From contig CALGLJ010000031.1 of NCBI GenBank assembly GCA_937930235.1, forward strand, positions 1-37,100: a DNA stretch of 37,100 bases, read 5' to 3'. A program made the translations under genes and the position numbers. Shown one piece after another: positions 26,002 through 33,522 of the stretch (the first letter of the stretch is position 1; the number at the start of each line of letters is the position of its first letter). A model generated the notes under the pieces. The model had not been told where the DNA came from, searched no databases, and saw nothing but the letters and a program-made list of their open reading frames with translations. The DNA is from an uncultured Verrucomicrobiales bacterium (GTDB taxonomy: Bacteria > Verrucomicrobiota > Verrucomicrobiia > Verrucomicrobiales > Akkermansiaceae).

Positions 26002-26013
26002 GTGTGGGGCATC

Positions 26014-26805
26014 ATGAAAAAAATGAGATGTGTTCTCTTTGCGTGCAGTTGTCTGACTCTGCCGAGTTTTGCTGAAGTGACGGTAAAAGTCGCGGGAATC
26101 CAGGTCATTCGTGAGACCTATGGTAAATCGGAATATGGCGCAGAGCTGTCACCTCTGAGCGGGCAGGTTGGGAGTGAAATTGGATTGCTCATCCTCAGCG
26201 AGAAGGGCGGGATTATCGGTCTCGATGAAAGAAAAAGCAGTCTTTCGGTATTCTCTGATGATCAGGGAGGAAATTTACAACCTGAGAAAAAATTCTTCGG
26301 GCCATTTAGCTTTCCGAAGGCCAGTCAAGACGGGAAAGCTCTGAGCGTTGGAATTAAGACAGACAAAACCCCGAAAGCGGGAGCGCAGAAGATGAAGGTC
26401 AAGGGCGAGCTCATGGTGAAAATAGGGACGGAGAAGAAAACGCATCAGGGGGAAGTCTTTGATTTGTCGAAGGAATCCGAGCAGAACGTGGGAGGATTAA
26501 AAATCAAGGTGTCAAAATTGGAAAAAGCGAATTTTGGAAATGCAGGCTTCGAATTCGAAATCAAATCCAAAGGCGATCTAAGCCAGATTGCATCTATTCA
26601 ATTCTCTGATGCTCAAGGTAAAAAAATTGAGACAGATAAAAATGGCTCTAGCTCTTTTGGGGATGGGAAGATGACCCAATGGACTCGTTCTTATCGACTC
26701 AAGAAAAAGGAGGAGAAGGTGAGGCTGGAGATCGAACTTTGGGACAATCTGAAAACGGTGAGTGTTCCTCTTGATCTGGAATTTGGCATTGGCCTGTCAA
26801 AGTAA
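26014..26805 (+). CDS. Unrecognised secreted protein
   Basis: From the ATG at 26014 (MKKMRCVLFACSCLTLPSFAE) the protein is 263 residues. A signal peptide of about 20 residues is cleaved near SFA. The mature part is Lys-, Gly- and Ser-rich and beta-stranded (VTVKVAGIQVIRETYGKSE, KMKVKGELMVKIG, KEEKVRLEIELWDNLKTVSVPL). The last region suggests one or two Ig-like or C2-like sandwiches, but no motif or metal site is recognisable. I do not know the family. It overlaps the 3' end of the convergent PHP phosphatase gene by nine bases. A GTG at 26002 would add four residues and is less likely. Confidence 0.78.
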   Translation: MKKMRCVLFACSCLTLPSFAEVTVKVAGIQVIRETYGKSEYGAELSPLSGQVGSEIGLLILSEKGGIIGLDERKSSLSVFSDDQGGNLQPEKKFFGPFSFPKASQDGKALSVGIKTDKTPKAGAQKMKVKGELMVKIGTEKKTHQGEVFDLSKESEQNVGGLKIKVSKLEKANFGNAGFEFEIKSKGDLSQIASIQFSDAQGKKIETDKNGSSSFGDGKMTQWTRSYRLKKKEEKVRLEIELWDNLKTVSVPLDLEFGIGLSK

Positions 26806-27618
26806 GTAAGATTGGCGTTTGCGTCCTTTGAAGAGGCAGGTTTCGGTGAAGCCTGCTTCTTTCAGGAGAGCGATTCCTTTTGAGAAATCACGCGCCACTT
26901 CTTGCGGGGAATGAGCGTCGGAGGAGAGGGTAATGGGGATCTCTGCCTCGGCGGCGAGTTTTAGAAATTCTGCGGAAGGGTATTGTTCTGCGCAGGGTTT
27001 GTGAAAGCCGGCGGTATTGAGTTCGATGGCGCTCTTTCCAGTCGCAATGGCTTCGATAACGGGATCATAGAAGCGGCGAAGATCTCCTTCGGGAGTGTAG
27101 GCAAATTTTTTGATGAGGTCGGGATGTCCGAGAAAGTCAAAGATCCCAGAGCGGGCCATGGTTGCGTATTCTTTCCAGTATTGCGTCCACACTTGCTCGA
27201 CATCGGTCTCGGCCCAGCGCCCGAGCCATTTGGGATTATCAAAGTCCCACTTGTCTCCAAGATAGTGAATGGAGCCGATGAGGTAGTCCCAATCGTAGCA
27301 GGATGTGAGGTGCTCGATCCACTTTTGGCAATCGGGGAGCCAATCGCACTCTAGCCCGGCTCGCACGGGGAGGTTTTCACCTGCGTGTTCCTTTGCTCGG
27401 TGGATCCATTGAAAATATTTTGGGAGATCTTTTTCTAGCATACGCCAGTCATCAAAAGGCTCGGGGGACTGCGGGGCGTGATCTGAAATACCGTATTCGG
27501 CGACTCCGGAGGCGATAGCGGCATCGATATATTCTTCCGGTTCCCCTACCGCGTGCAGGCAGAGAGGGGTGTGAGTGTGGTAATCTGCAGGAAGGGTGTG
27601 CTTTGACGTTGTCGCCAT
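26797..27618 (-). CDS. hisJ: Histidinol-phosphatase, PHP (HisJ) family
   Basis: This 273-residue PHP-fold metalloenzyme is likely to hydrolyse histidinol phosphate in histidine synthesis. Metal ligands are visible in order: DYHTHTPLCLHAVG at the N-terminus, YGISDHAPQSP, GLECDW, GSIHYLGDKWDF, FDFLGHPDLIKKF and the C-terminal LSSDAHSPQEV. The HTHTxxCxHA..EEYIDAAIASG pattern matches HisJ more than the DNA polymerase PHP domains. An ATG at 27618 is preferred over the GTG one codon upstream. It is divergent from pta across 47 bp. No other his genes are present, so related PHP phosphatase activity cannot be excluded. Confidence 0.87.
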   Translation of the reverse strand: MATTSKHTLPADYHTHTPLCLHAVGEPEEYIDAAIASGVAEYGISDHAPQSPEPFDDWRMLEKDLPKYFQWIHRAKEHAGENLPVRAGLECDWLPDCQKWIEHLTSCYDWDYLIGSIHYLGDKWDFDNPKWLGRWAETDVEQVWTQYWKEYATMARSGIFDFLGHPDLIKKFAYTPEGDLRRFYDPVIEAIATGKSAIELNTAGFHKPCAEQYPSAEFLKLAAEAEIPITLSSDAHSPQEVARDFSKGIALLKEAGFTETCLFKGRKRQSYLL

Positions 27619-27665
27619 CACTTTGTCATACTAGGTTCTTCAGTAGGCGCAATGCCCAAGCGATC

Positions 27666-28724
27666 ATGTCTCACCTTGATACTGTTTTTTCGGCCCCAAA
27701 TCGGTTTACAGAACCACTCTTTGAAATTTTAAAGCGCCATCCTAAGCGAATCGTTTTTCCCGATGGGGAAGATGCTCGGATACTGAGAGTGGCAGAAAAG
27801 ATGGTGGAGCTAGAGATTGGCATTCCGATCTTGCTGGGCAATCGCGAGAAGATCTTTGCGCTGGCTGCGGAGCATGAAATTGGGAAAGAGCTCATCCGAG
27901 TCATCGATCCCGTGAAGTCTTCTGACTATCCGTTATTTTGTGAGCGTTTGAAGCGCATTGAGAAATATATGGGAAATGAAGGCACGGATGTGGAGCAGAT
28001 GCTTACCAATCCACATTATTTTGCTGCGATGATGCTGCAGAATGGCCAAGCTGATGCTTGCGTTGCCGGAAATGAAACGCCCCCTGCGGGAGTGTTCCGC
28101 CCGCTTCTTCATCTCATTAAGCCGAATGAGGCAATCCCGCATGTCTTTTCTGCGACGATTCTGGTGTCTGATGTGATGCAGCACTTTGGTCGTGATGGGC
28201 TCCTTTTTCTGGCGGATACGAATATGAATTTGGATCCGGATGTGGAAGAACTGGCTGCGATTGCGAGCGAAACAGGTCAATTAGCGCGTCATTTCCTAGG
28301 GCGCCGGGTGCGGGTGGCCCTGCTGAGTCATTCGACTCTTGGTTCTGCGAGCGGTCCTTCGGTGCAGAAGGTGCAGGCGGCGACGGCATTGGCTCGCGAA
28401 AAGGTCTCGGCGATGGATTTTGAAATCGATGGGGAACTCCAAGCTGATGTGGCGCTGGATGCGGAGGCGTCAGAGATGAAGCTGCCCGGGCAAGAGAAGA
28501 AAGATCCTGCGGATGTTCTCGTGTTTCCCTCTCTGGATGCCGCTCACATTTCGATGAAGCTCCTTGTTCACTTAGGAGGTGCTCAGGCATATGGACAGCT
28601 CATTATGGGGCTGACTCGACCTGCGGCTCAGGTGCCGCGGACGGCATCGGAAGAAATGATTCTTGGAACCGCCGCCGCCGTCGGAGTGGAGGCGATCAAG
28701 TATCGTGACTTACACCAAGAGTGA
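27666..28724 (+). CDS. pta: Phosphate acetyl/butyryltransferase (Pta)
   Basis: Pta interconverts acetyl-CoA and acetyl phosphate; with acetate kinase it makes or uses acetate. The ATG at 27666 (MSHLDTVFS) gives 352 residues; the frame upstream overlaps the divergent hisJ start and is unlikely coding. Family features include KRIVFPDGEDARILRVAEKM near the start, PHYFAAMMLQNGQADACVAGNETPP, LFLADTNMNLDPDVEELAAIA, VALLSHSTLGSASGPSVQKVQAA, DGELQADVALD and the C-terminal ADVLVFPSLDAAHISMKLL. No ackA gene is adjacent. The gap to murJ carries two GC-rich hairpins. Confidence 0.92.
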   Translation: MSHLDTVFSAPNRFTEPLFEILKRHPKRIVFPDGEDARILRVAEKMVELEIGIPILLGNREKIFALAAEHEIGKELIRVIDPVKSSDYPLFCERLKRIEKYMGNEGTDVEQMLTNPHYFAAMMLQNGQADACVAGNETPPAGVFRPLLHLIKPNEAIPHVFSATILVSDVMQHFGRDGLLFLADTNMNLDPDVEELAAIASETGQLARHFLGRRVRVALLSHSTLGSASGPSVQKVQAATALAREKVSAMDFEIDGELQADVALDAEASEMKLPGQEKKDPADVLVFPSLDAAHISMKLLVHLGGAQAYGQLIMGLTRPAAQVPRTASEEMILGTAAAVGVEAIKYRDLHQE

Positions 28725-28763
28725 GACTGAAGACCCTCGCATGGAGTGGGGGCTGTTTGTGCA

Positions 28764-28801
28764 CGGCGCGAGGACAAAGCTTGCGCCGGCCTAGTCAGGC
28801 C
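28764..28801. repeat. Two adjacent GC-rich hairpins between pta and murJ
   Basis: CGGCGC (28764-28769) pairs with GCGCCG (28783-28788), and GGCCT (28788-28792) with AGGCC (28797-28801); they share one base. They lie between the pta stop and the murJ start. Without T-runs they are weak terminators at best and may instead shape the murJ leader. Confidence 0.4.
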
Positions 28802-28817
28802 ATCATATTTCCGCGCG

Positions 28818-30749
28818 ATGCTCCGCTCCCTCATGACATTTTCCGGATTCACTCTGCTGAGTCGGATTTTGGGTTTTCTGCGTGATATTCTCATTGCGCG
28901 CTTTCTAGGAGCAGGTGTCGTCGCCGACGCGTTTTTTACGGCCTTCCGATTTCCAAATATGTTTCGTCGCATTTTTGGAGAAGGCGCCTTCAATGCGGCC
29001 TTCGTCCCTCTCTTTGGGAAACGCGTCACGACAGATGGCAGGAATGCGGCGATGCAGTTCGCTAACAATGCATTTTCTGTTTTGGCTGTGGTCCTGTCCA
29101 TCCTGACTGTGATCGCTATTTTTGTGATGGGGCCGATCATGCTGATGGTAGTGCCTGGTTTTTTAGCGAAGTTTGATGAATCGCTGACGGAAGCTCCGCA
29201 GGAATTTCGAATTTCCCTCAAAGGAGCGCGTGCCGTTTATTTTGAAGGCAAGAGTGCGGAAATCTATGACCTGAAAGTCGTCGAGCGAGGGAGCCCGCAA
29301 GTGACAAAGGTTCTGGCGGAGACTTTCGGAGGAGAGACGCAAGCGGTGGGGGAGAGTCTTCCGATACTGGAGGTGCTAGATCAGGCGATCATTGATCGCG
29401 AGGAAACTCTGAAAGAGGAAACTGCCGAGGCTGCTCGAGCGCGCTTTTACCATGAGGAACGCTGGCAATTTAGCGATCAAGGTTCTCTGCATATCCCGTT
29501 ACCGAAGAATCATGATTTCGCTATTCTTGAAGGAAAGGTGAAGGGGGAGGGCGATCTCCAGATTTTCCGAAATCATCCTTCGGCATTCCAGCTCACCGTG
29601 AAGCTATCTCAGATCACATTCGTTTATCTGATGTGCATGGCTCTCGTGGCGCATTTGAGCGGAGTGCTCACAACTTTGAAGAAATTTGCCGCCCCTGCTT
29701 TCGCTCCGGTTCTACTCAATATCGTCTTTATTGTTGGGCTCTTAGGATTTGTGCGATTTACCGAGAGTAAAGGGGAGTCCCTCGCTTGGTGTGTCGCAAT
29801 TGCAGGATTCGTTCAACTCGCTTTCCTGTGGTGGGTCTGTCGGCGGGCTGGCTTACCGGTGGCGTTCAAAAATCCGGTCCTCGATAGTGATACGAAACGT
29901 CTGATCCTGCTCATGGGGCCAGGGGTCATTGCGGCAGGGATTCAGCAGATCAACTTACTCATCGGCGGGATCATCGCCTCATTCCAACAAGGTGCGATTT
30001 CTTTTCTCTACTACTCTGATCGCGTTTATCAACTTCCCTTGGGGATGATTGGAATTGCCTTTGGGATGGTTCTTTTACCCGAAATCACGCGCTTGCTGAA
30101 ATCGGATAAAGAAGAAGAGGCGTCCCAAACAATGGTGAGCGGCATTGAGCTGGCAATGATGATCACCGTGCCGGCGGCGATCGCGCTGATGGTGATTCCG
30201 CGTGAGATTATTTCCGTTCTGTTTGAACGGGGCGACTTCCGTGCGGAGGATTCGATTCAGACTGGTCGTGCCTTAGCGGCCTTTGCGCTAGGGCTCCCTG
30301 GTTATGTATTGATTAAAGTTCTCCAACCGGGATTTTTCGCACGTGAGGATACCAAATCTCCCATGAAAATGGCGGGAGTGACCGTGCTCGTGAATATTGT
30401 CGTGAGCTTACTGCTCTTTCCCTTCTTTCAGCACGTCGGAATCGCTTTCGCGACCTCCGTAGCGGCTTGGGTGAATGTCGCTCTCCTCTGGTGGGGCTTG
30501 AAGGGGTTTGTGTATTTGGAAAGCCAGAATCGGAGAAAATTACTAGGAGTCGTGATTGCTAGTGTGGTGATGGCAGTCGTGCTCATGCTAGCGCGTCCTT
30601 TCTTGATGCCTTGGTTGGATGGTGACTACTGGCAGAAAGTCATCGCCATGATTCTCCTGATTGGAGTAGGCGGGTCTGCATACGCTCTGGGGGTGATTCT
30701 TTTGAAGGTAACCAGTCTTCAAGAGCTCAAAGAAGCGTTCCGTCGATAA
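28818..30749 (+). CDS. murJ: Lipid II flippase MurJ with an extra periplasmic domain
   Basis: MurJ moves lipid II across the inner membrane for peptidoglycan synthesis. The ATG at 28818 (MLRSLMTFSGFTLLSRILGFLRD) gives 643 residues, against about 510-550 usually. The N-terminal signature is intact, including the conserved arginines in LGFLRD and FRFPNMFRRIFGEGAFNAAFVP. After the third membrane segment (ending VVPGF, residue about 115) comes a hydrophilic stretch of about 130 residues. The protein then resumes with KLSQITFVYLMCMALVAHLSGVL, which in other MurJ proteins follows almost at once. Later segments (APAFAPVLLN, YYSDRVYQLPLGMIGIAFGMVLLPE, GLPGYVLIKVLQPGFFAREDTKSP) are typical. The insertion is in frame and its DNA resembles its surroundings. 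Confidence 0.95.
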   Translation: MLRSLMTFSGFTLLSRILGFLRDILIARFLGAGVVADAFFTAFRFPNMFRRIFGEGAFNAAFVPLFGKRVTTDGRNAAMQFANNAFSVLAVVLSILTVIAIFVMGPIMLMVVPGFLAKFDESLTEAPQEFRISLKGARAVYFEGKSAEIYDLKVVERGSPQVTKVLAETFGGETQAVGESLPILEVLDQAIIDREETLKEETAEAARARFYHEERWQFSDQGSLHIPLPKNHDFAILEGKVKGEGDLQIFRNHPSAFQLTVKLSQITFVYLMCMALVAHLSGVLTTLKKFAAPAFAPVLLNIVFIVGLLGFVRFTESKGESLAWCVAIAGFVQLAFLWWVCRRAGLPVAFKNPVLDSDTKRLILLMGPGVIAAGIQQINLLIGGIIASFQQGAISFLYYSDRVYQLPLGMIGIAFGMVLLPEITRLLKSDKEEEASQTMVSGIELAMMITVPAAIALMVIPREIISVLFERGDFRAEDSIQTGRALAAFALGLPGYVLIKVLQPGFFAREDTKSPMKMAGVTVLVNIVVSLLLFPFFQHVGIAFATSVAAWVNVALLWWGLKGFVYLESQNRRKLLGVVIASVVMAVVLMLARPFLMPWLDGDYWQKVIAMILLIGVGGSAYALGVILLKVTSLQELKEAFRR

Positions 30750-30773
30750 AGTTTATCTTTTTAAATAATAAAA

Positions 30774-30803
30774 GACTCCAAGATAATATCTTGAAGCCTT
30801 TTT
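30774..30803 (+). terminator. Terminator of murJ
   Basis: CAAGAT and ATCTTG pair around an AAT loop, extended by mismatched outer pairs to G30774-C30798, and are followed by TTTTT. It is 25 bp past the murJ stop and 25 bp before the convergent HTH-protein stop. Confidence 0.75.
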
Positions 30804-30827
30804 GTGTTATTGATTTTTTGATAATGA

Positions 30828-31142
30828 CTATAATTGCTTCTGCAAATCATTATATTTTTTACGGAGTCCCTGAAGCTCAGTTTCACGTTCAGAGATTTGA
30901 TCGAGCAGGTCTGCGAGGTCCCGCAATACCCCTGAGTGGTTTGCGGAGACTTTTAATGCTCGAGTTCCCATCACCGCACCACCCTGACGAACCCAGTTAT
31001 GAATCGTCAGTTGCGTAATGTTGAAATGTTTACTCGCATTTGCGACACCACCGCGGCCGTGTTTGACATTGTAGTCATTGACCCATTTGAGGACCTCTGC
31101 CTTTTCGGCGGAGGTATATCTTTTGCCTTTGCTGTTAGCCAT
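30828..31142 (-). CDS. Transposase-like HTH protein with a C-terminal coiled coil
   Basis: This 104-residue basic protein starts at the ATG at 31142 (MANSKGKRYTSAEK); an ATG two codons upstream is possible. Residues about 8-55 form a Tnp/homeodomain-like helix-turn-helix: YTSAEKAEVLKWVNDYN, then GGVANASKHFNITQLTIHNWVRQG. The last about 35 residues are a coiled coil (LRDLADLLDQISERETELQGLRKKYNDLQKQL) suited to dimerisation. The N-terminus resembles the DNA-binding part of IS3-type OrfA, but no transposase catalytic frame, terminal repeats or target duplications are present. It reads best as a stand-alone or domesticated DNA-binding protein. It is downstream of serB on the same strand. Confidence 0.8.
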   Translation of the reverse strand: MANSKGKRYTSAEKAEVLKWVNDYNVKHGRGGVANASKHFNITQLTIHNWVRQGGAVMGTRALKVSANHSGVLRDLADLLDQISERETELQGLRKKYNDLQKQL

Positions 31143-31182
31143 GTGCATAGTTAAGGCGATATGTCGAATGGGACAAGCATAA

Positions 31183-31223
31183 AATAATAATCCTTGTGGC
31201 TAGGGTAATACTCACTCAAGGAT
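31183..31223 (-). terminator. Possible terminator overlapping the serB stop
   Basis: CAAGGAT (31217-31223) and ATCCTTG (31190-31196) are perfect 7-bp arms around a 20-base loop. On the minus strand they are followed by TTATTATTTTATG. The loop is long, so termination would be modest. Confidence 0.4.
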
Positions 31224-31853
31224 AAGCTTTTGCAGCTCAATCATGCTACGGGCTTGATAAGCAGCGCTCTGGGTGACCGTTTCTCGTGATATGAATTTTA
31301 TGAATGCAACAAATATGTCGACAAATTCTTTTGTTTCGAGGTCGCTCACTCCGTCTCCGACCATTATAAGGCGATCTGGTTGAGCTTTATTTTTGATTTC
31401 ATTAATAATTTCCGGCTTTCCTCCATTTCTGGTGGTGGGGTAGTCGGCATCGAAGCCTGCGTAGCGCCCATCATCGTGAAAATAGAGCGGCACCGCTTCG
31501 ATTTTTTCGATATTCAGCTCTTTCGCCAGTGGAATGATGCATTCCTTGAAGCCTCCTGAGATGATGATGACCTCCCAGCCAGCATTTTGGAGCGCGGATA
31601 TGGTGTCTTTGGCGCTTGGTTCGATGTGTTCCAGATAGAGAGCGCCGATGTCTTGGCACTGTTGACGAGTCGGCTGGATGAGCTCTAGGCGTCGTCCAAA
31701 GACCTCTTCAATGGCGATTTCGCCATTCATGGCCTGATTGGTTAATTCTTCGACTTGAGCGAAAACTTCGGGACCAGCGAGGCGGGCAAGTTCATCAACG
31801 CCTTCGATCGCAGAAAGAGTGGAATCACAATCAAAGGCGATTATTTTTTTCAT
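31212..31853 (-). CDS. serB: Phosphoserine phosphatase (SerB)
   Basis: SerB performs the last step of serine synthesis, removing phosphate from O-phospho-L-serine. The 213-residue HAD-superfamily enzyme has motif I FDCDSTLSAIEGVDELA with the nucleophile Asp8 and acid Asp10, the conserved Glu17, motif II IIISGGF, a lysine in NGGKPEIINEIK and motif III MVGDGVSDLET. The last differs from the more common GDGANDxxM. There is no N-terminal ACT domain. It follows serS by 11 bp on the same strand, so serine synthesis and serine charging are likely co-expressed. Confidence 0.93.
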   Translation of the reverse strand: MKKIIAFDCDSTLSAIEGVDELARLAGPEVFAQVEELTNQAMNGEIAIEEVFGRRLELIQPTRQQCQDIGALYLEHIEPSAKDTISALQNAGWEVIIISGGFKECIIPLAKELNIEKIEAVPLYFHDDGRYAGFDADYPTTRNGGKPEIINEIKNKAQPDRLIMVGDGVSDLETKEFVDIFVAFIKFISRETVTQSAAYQARSMIELQKLILE

Positions 31854-31864
31854 AACGAACTGAT

Positions 31865-33130
31865 TTATAGAGAGGAATCTCCGTAATACGCTTGTAAGGC
31901 TTCGGGAATGTGGATGGAGCCGTCTGCTTGCTGATGCTGTTCTAGCAGGGCGACTAATAGACGTGGTAAAGCCGTGCCAGAGCCATTGAGGGTATGGCAG
32001 AAGTGGTTTTTACCCTCCTCATCTTTGTAGCGTAGTTTCATCCGGCGTGCCTGATAGTCGGTAAAGCATGAGCAGCTAGAGACTTCTAAATATTTCCCCT
32101 GACCGGGGGCCCAGACTTCGATGTCGTAGGTTTTACTGGATGAAAATCCGACATCTCCGGTGCAAAGCTCGATCACTTGGTAATGCAGATTGAGCTTTTG
32201 TAAGACGGCTTCCGCATGTCCGGTGAGTTCTTCAAGAAGAGCGAAGGAGTGATCTGGGTGGACGATCTGAACCAGCTCGACTTTATCAAACTGGTGCATG
32301 CGAATGATGCCTCGATTATCTCGTCCTGCGCTTCCAGCTTCCCGGCGGAAGCAAGGAGTATGAGCGGTGAGCTTGATCGGGAGGTCTGCTTCGGTCAGCA
32401 GGGTGTCGCGGTAAAGATTGGTGACTGGGACTTCGGCGGTCGGTGCGAGGAAAAATTCATTCTCCTCGGTACCATACATGTCGTCTTCAAATTTCGGTAG
32501 CTGGCCCGTACCTTCCATACATTCCCGTTTCACAATATGTGGAACATTCACTTCCTCATATCCGTGCTCGCGAGTTTGGAGGTCGAGGAGGAATTGAATT
32601 AAGGCCCGCTGGAGGCGCGCTCCCTTATCTCGGTAGACCGCAAAGCCTGAGCCGGAGAGACGGGCGGCGTCATCAAAGGAGATGAGGCCCAGCCTTTCGG
32701 CAATTTCGAGATGATCGGAAGCTTCGTCAATTGTTGGTTTTTGGCCCCATGAGCGGATCACGGGATTTGATTCCTCATCACGGCCGACGGGAGCTTGTTC
32801 ATGCGGGAGGTTAGGAATGGTGAGGAGGAGTTCTAGCTGGCGGTTCGCGGCTTTCGTTCCATCTTCATCGAGCGCCTTGATCGCGTCTCCGATTTTTTTT
32901 ACTTCGGCTTCGATTCCGGAAGAATCTTCCCCGTTGGCTCGGAGCATTCCGATTTCCTTGGATGTTTTTTTGCGCTGTGATTGCAGAGCTTGTTTTTCGG
33001 TCTCGCTTTTGCGGCGGATTTCGTCGCAAGCGAGGACTTCATCGATCAGGTCTGCCGAACCATCGTAACGATGAGTCAGGCGAGCTTTGACGAGATCGGG
33101 ATCTTCACGGATAAGCTTAATATCGAGCAT
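31865..33130 (-). CDS. serS: Seryl-tRNA synthetase
   Basis: SerRS attaches serine to tRNA-Ser (and tRNA-Sec where present). The 421 residues include the N-terminal long coiled-coil arm that grips the tRNA (residues about 30-105), then the class II catalytic core. Motif 2 is FRREAGSAGRDNRGIIRMHQFDKVEL and motif 3 is HTLNGSGTALPRLLVALLEQHQ. The intermediate motifs TAEVPVTNLYRD and ELCTGDVGFSSSKTYDIEVWAPGQ are intact. Normal length. The ATG at 33130 has no ribosome-binding site. It heads a two-gene unit with serB; a 392-bp spacer with inverted repeats lies upstream. Confidence 0.97.
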   Translation of the reverse strand: MLDIKLIREDPDLVKARLTHRYDGSADLIDEVLACDEIRRKSETEKQALQSQRKKTSKEIGMLRANGEDSSGIEAEVKKIGDAIKALDEDGTKAANRQLELLLTIPNLPHEQAPVGRDEESNPVIRSWGQKPTIDEASDHLEIAERLGLISFDDAARLSGSGFAVYRDKGARLQRALIQFLLDLQTREHGYEEVNVPHIVKRECMEGTGQLPKFEDDMYGTEENEFFLAPTAEVPVTNLYRDTLLTEADLPIKLTAHTPCFRREAGSAGRDNRGIIRMHQFDKVELVQIVHPDHSFALLEELTGHAEAVLQKLNLHYQVIELCTGDVGFSSSKTYDIEVWAPGQGKYLEVSSCSCFTDYQARRMKLRYKDEEGKNHFCHTLNGSGTALPRLLVALLEQHQQADGSIHIPEALQAYYGDSSL

Positions 33131-33195
33131 GGGAGCGCGTTAAAATTACGTAGGGGCGCATAGGGTATATTCACGAAATTGGCAAAGCTGGATTC

Positions 33196-33250
33196 AATAT
33201 AATAAAATCATCTCGATCTAATTTGTTGATTGAGAGCGTGTTATTATATT
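33196..33250. repeat. AT-rich inverted repeat upstream of serS
   Basis: AATATAATAA (33196-33205) and TTATTATATT (33241-33250) are exact inverted copies 35 bp apart, in the probable serS promoter region. They could be a dimeric regulator site or simply two -10-like boxes on opposite strands. Confidence 0.4.
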
Positions 33251-33302
33251 TTCAAGATTGTGTCGAATGCGAGCTGAGGACGGTGATATTCGGGTGAATA
33301 AA

Positions 33303-33334
33303 GAGCGGCTTCGGAGACCAATCCGAAGCCGCTC
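33303..33334 (-). terminator. Strong 13-bp stem, likely terminator of the ABC exporter transcript
   Basis: GAGCGGCTTCGGA (33303-33315) and TCCGAAGCCGCTC (33322-33334) are perfect arms around a six-base loop. On the minus strand the stem is followed by TTTATT. It is about 190 bp beyond the exporter stop, so it would end a long structured 3' region or a separate small RNA. Confidence 0.6.
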
Positions 33335-33469
33335 GCACAAAGCCAGGATGCTCCGATGGAGAAAATCCTGACACGCCGAAGCGTCTGGGAGGAAAGGTAG
33401 CGAATGAAGATGATTTGTCCATGGATCTCAGCTCAGAATGAGCTGAAGCGCTGTGAAGCCTGTGAGATC
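33303..33469 (-). ncRNA. Candidate structured RNA or 3' UTR element
   Basis: Four stems occur within 170 bases. From the 5' side on the minus strand these are: an outer pairing of GATCTCA/TGAGATC (33424-33430/33463-33469) enclosing CAGCTCA/TGAGCTG (33429-33435/33439-33445, with a two-base conflict between them); ACGC/GCGT (33373-33376/33381-33384) closing a UUCG loop on the minus strand; CAGGAT/ATCCTG (33344-33349/33365-33370) with inner CTCC/GGAG; and the final 13-bp stem. The last stem has a short T-run only on this strand. I looked for and did not find the signatures of SRP RNA, tmRNA, RNase P RNA or common riboswitches. No promoter was identified. Confidence 0.35.
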
Positions 33470-33522
33470 ACGGATTGTGCAAGTGAGAAAATTTGACACA
33501 GTTCTTCTTTTGATCTCTGCAA

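Larger units (their letters stand above)
33131..33522. other. Intergenic spacer between serS and the ABC exporter, rich in hairpins
   Basis: This 392-bp gap has two parts. The serS-proximal half is AT-rich and carries a 10-bp inverted repeat (33196-33205/33241-33250), plausibly the serS promoter region. The other half, about 33300-33470, is GC-richer and dense in stem-loops. No convincing protein frame lies within it. Confidence 0.7.

Noticed and set aside
30828-31142. Insertion sequence remnant
   Set aside because: Only an HTH similar to OrfA is present; there are no terminal inverted repeats, target duplications or DDE catalytic frame nearby.
33303-33469. SRP RNA, tmRNA, RNase P RNA or cobalamin riboswitch
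   Set aside because: The diagnostic sequences of these RNAs (for example the GGAAGGAAGCAGCC-type SRP loop or the RNase P GAGGAAAGTCC box) were not found on either strand.
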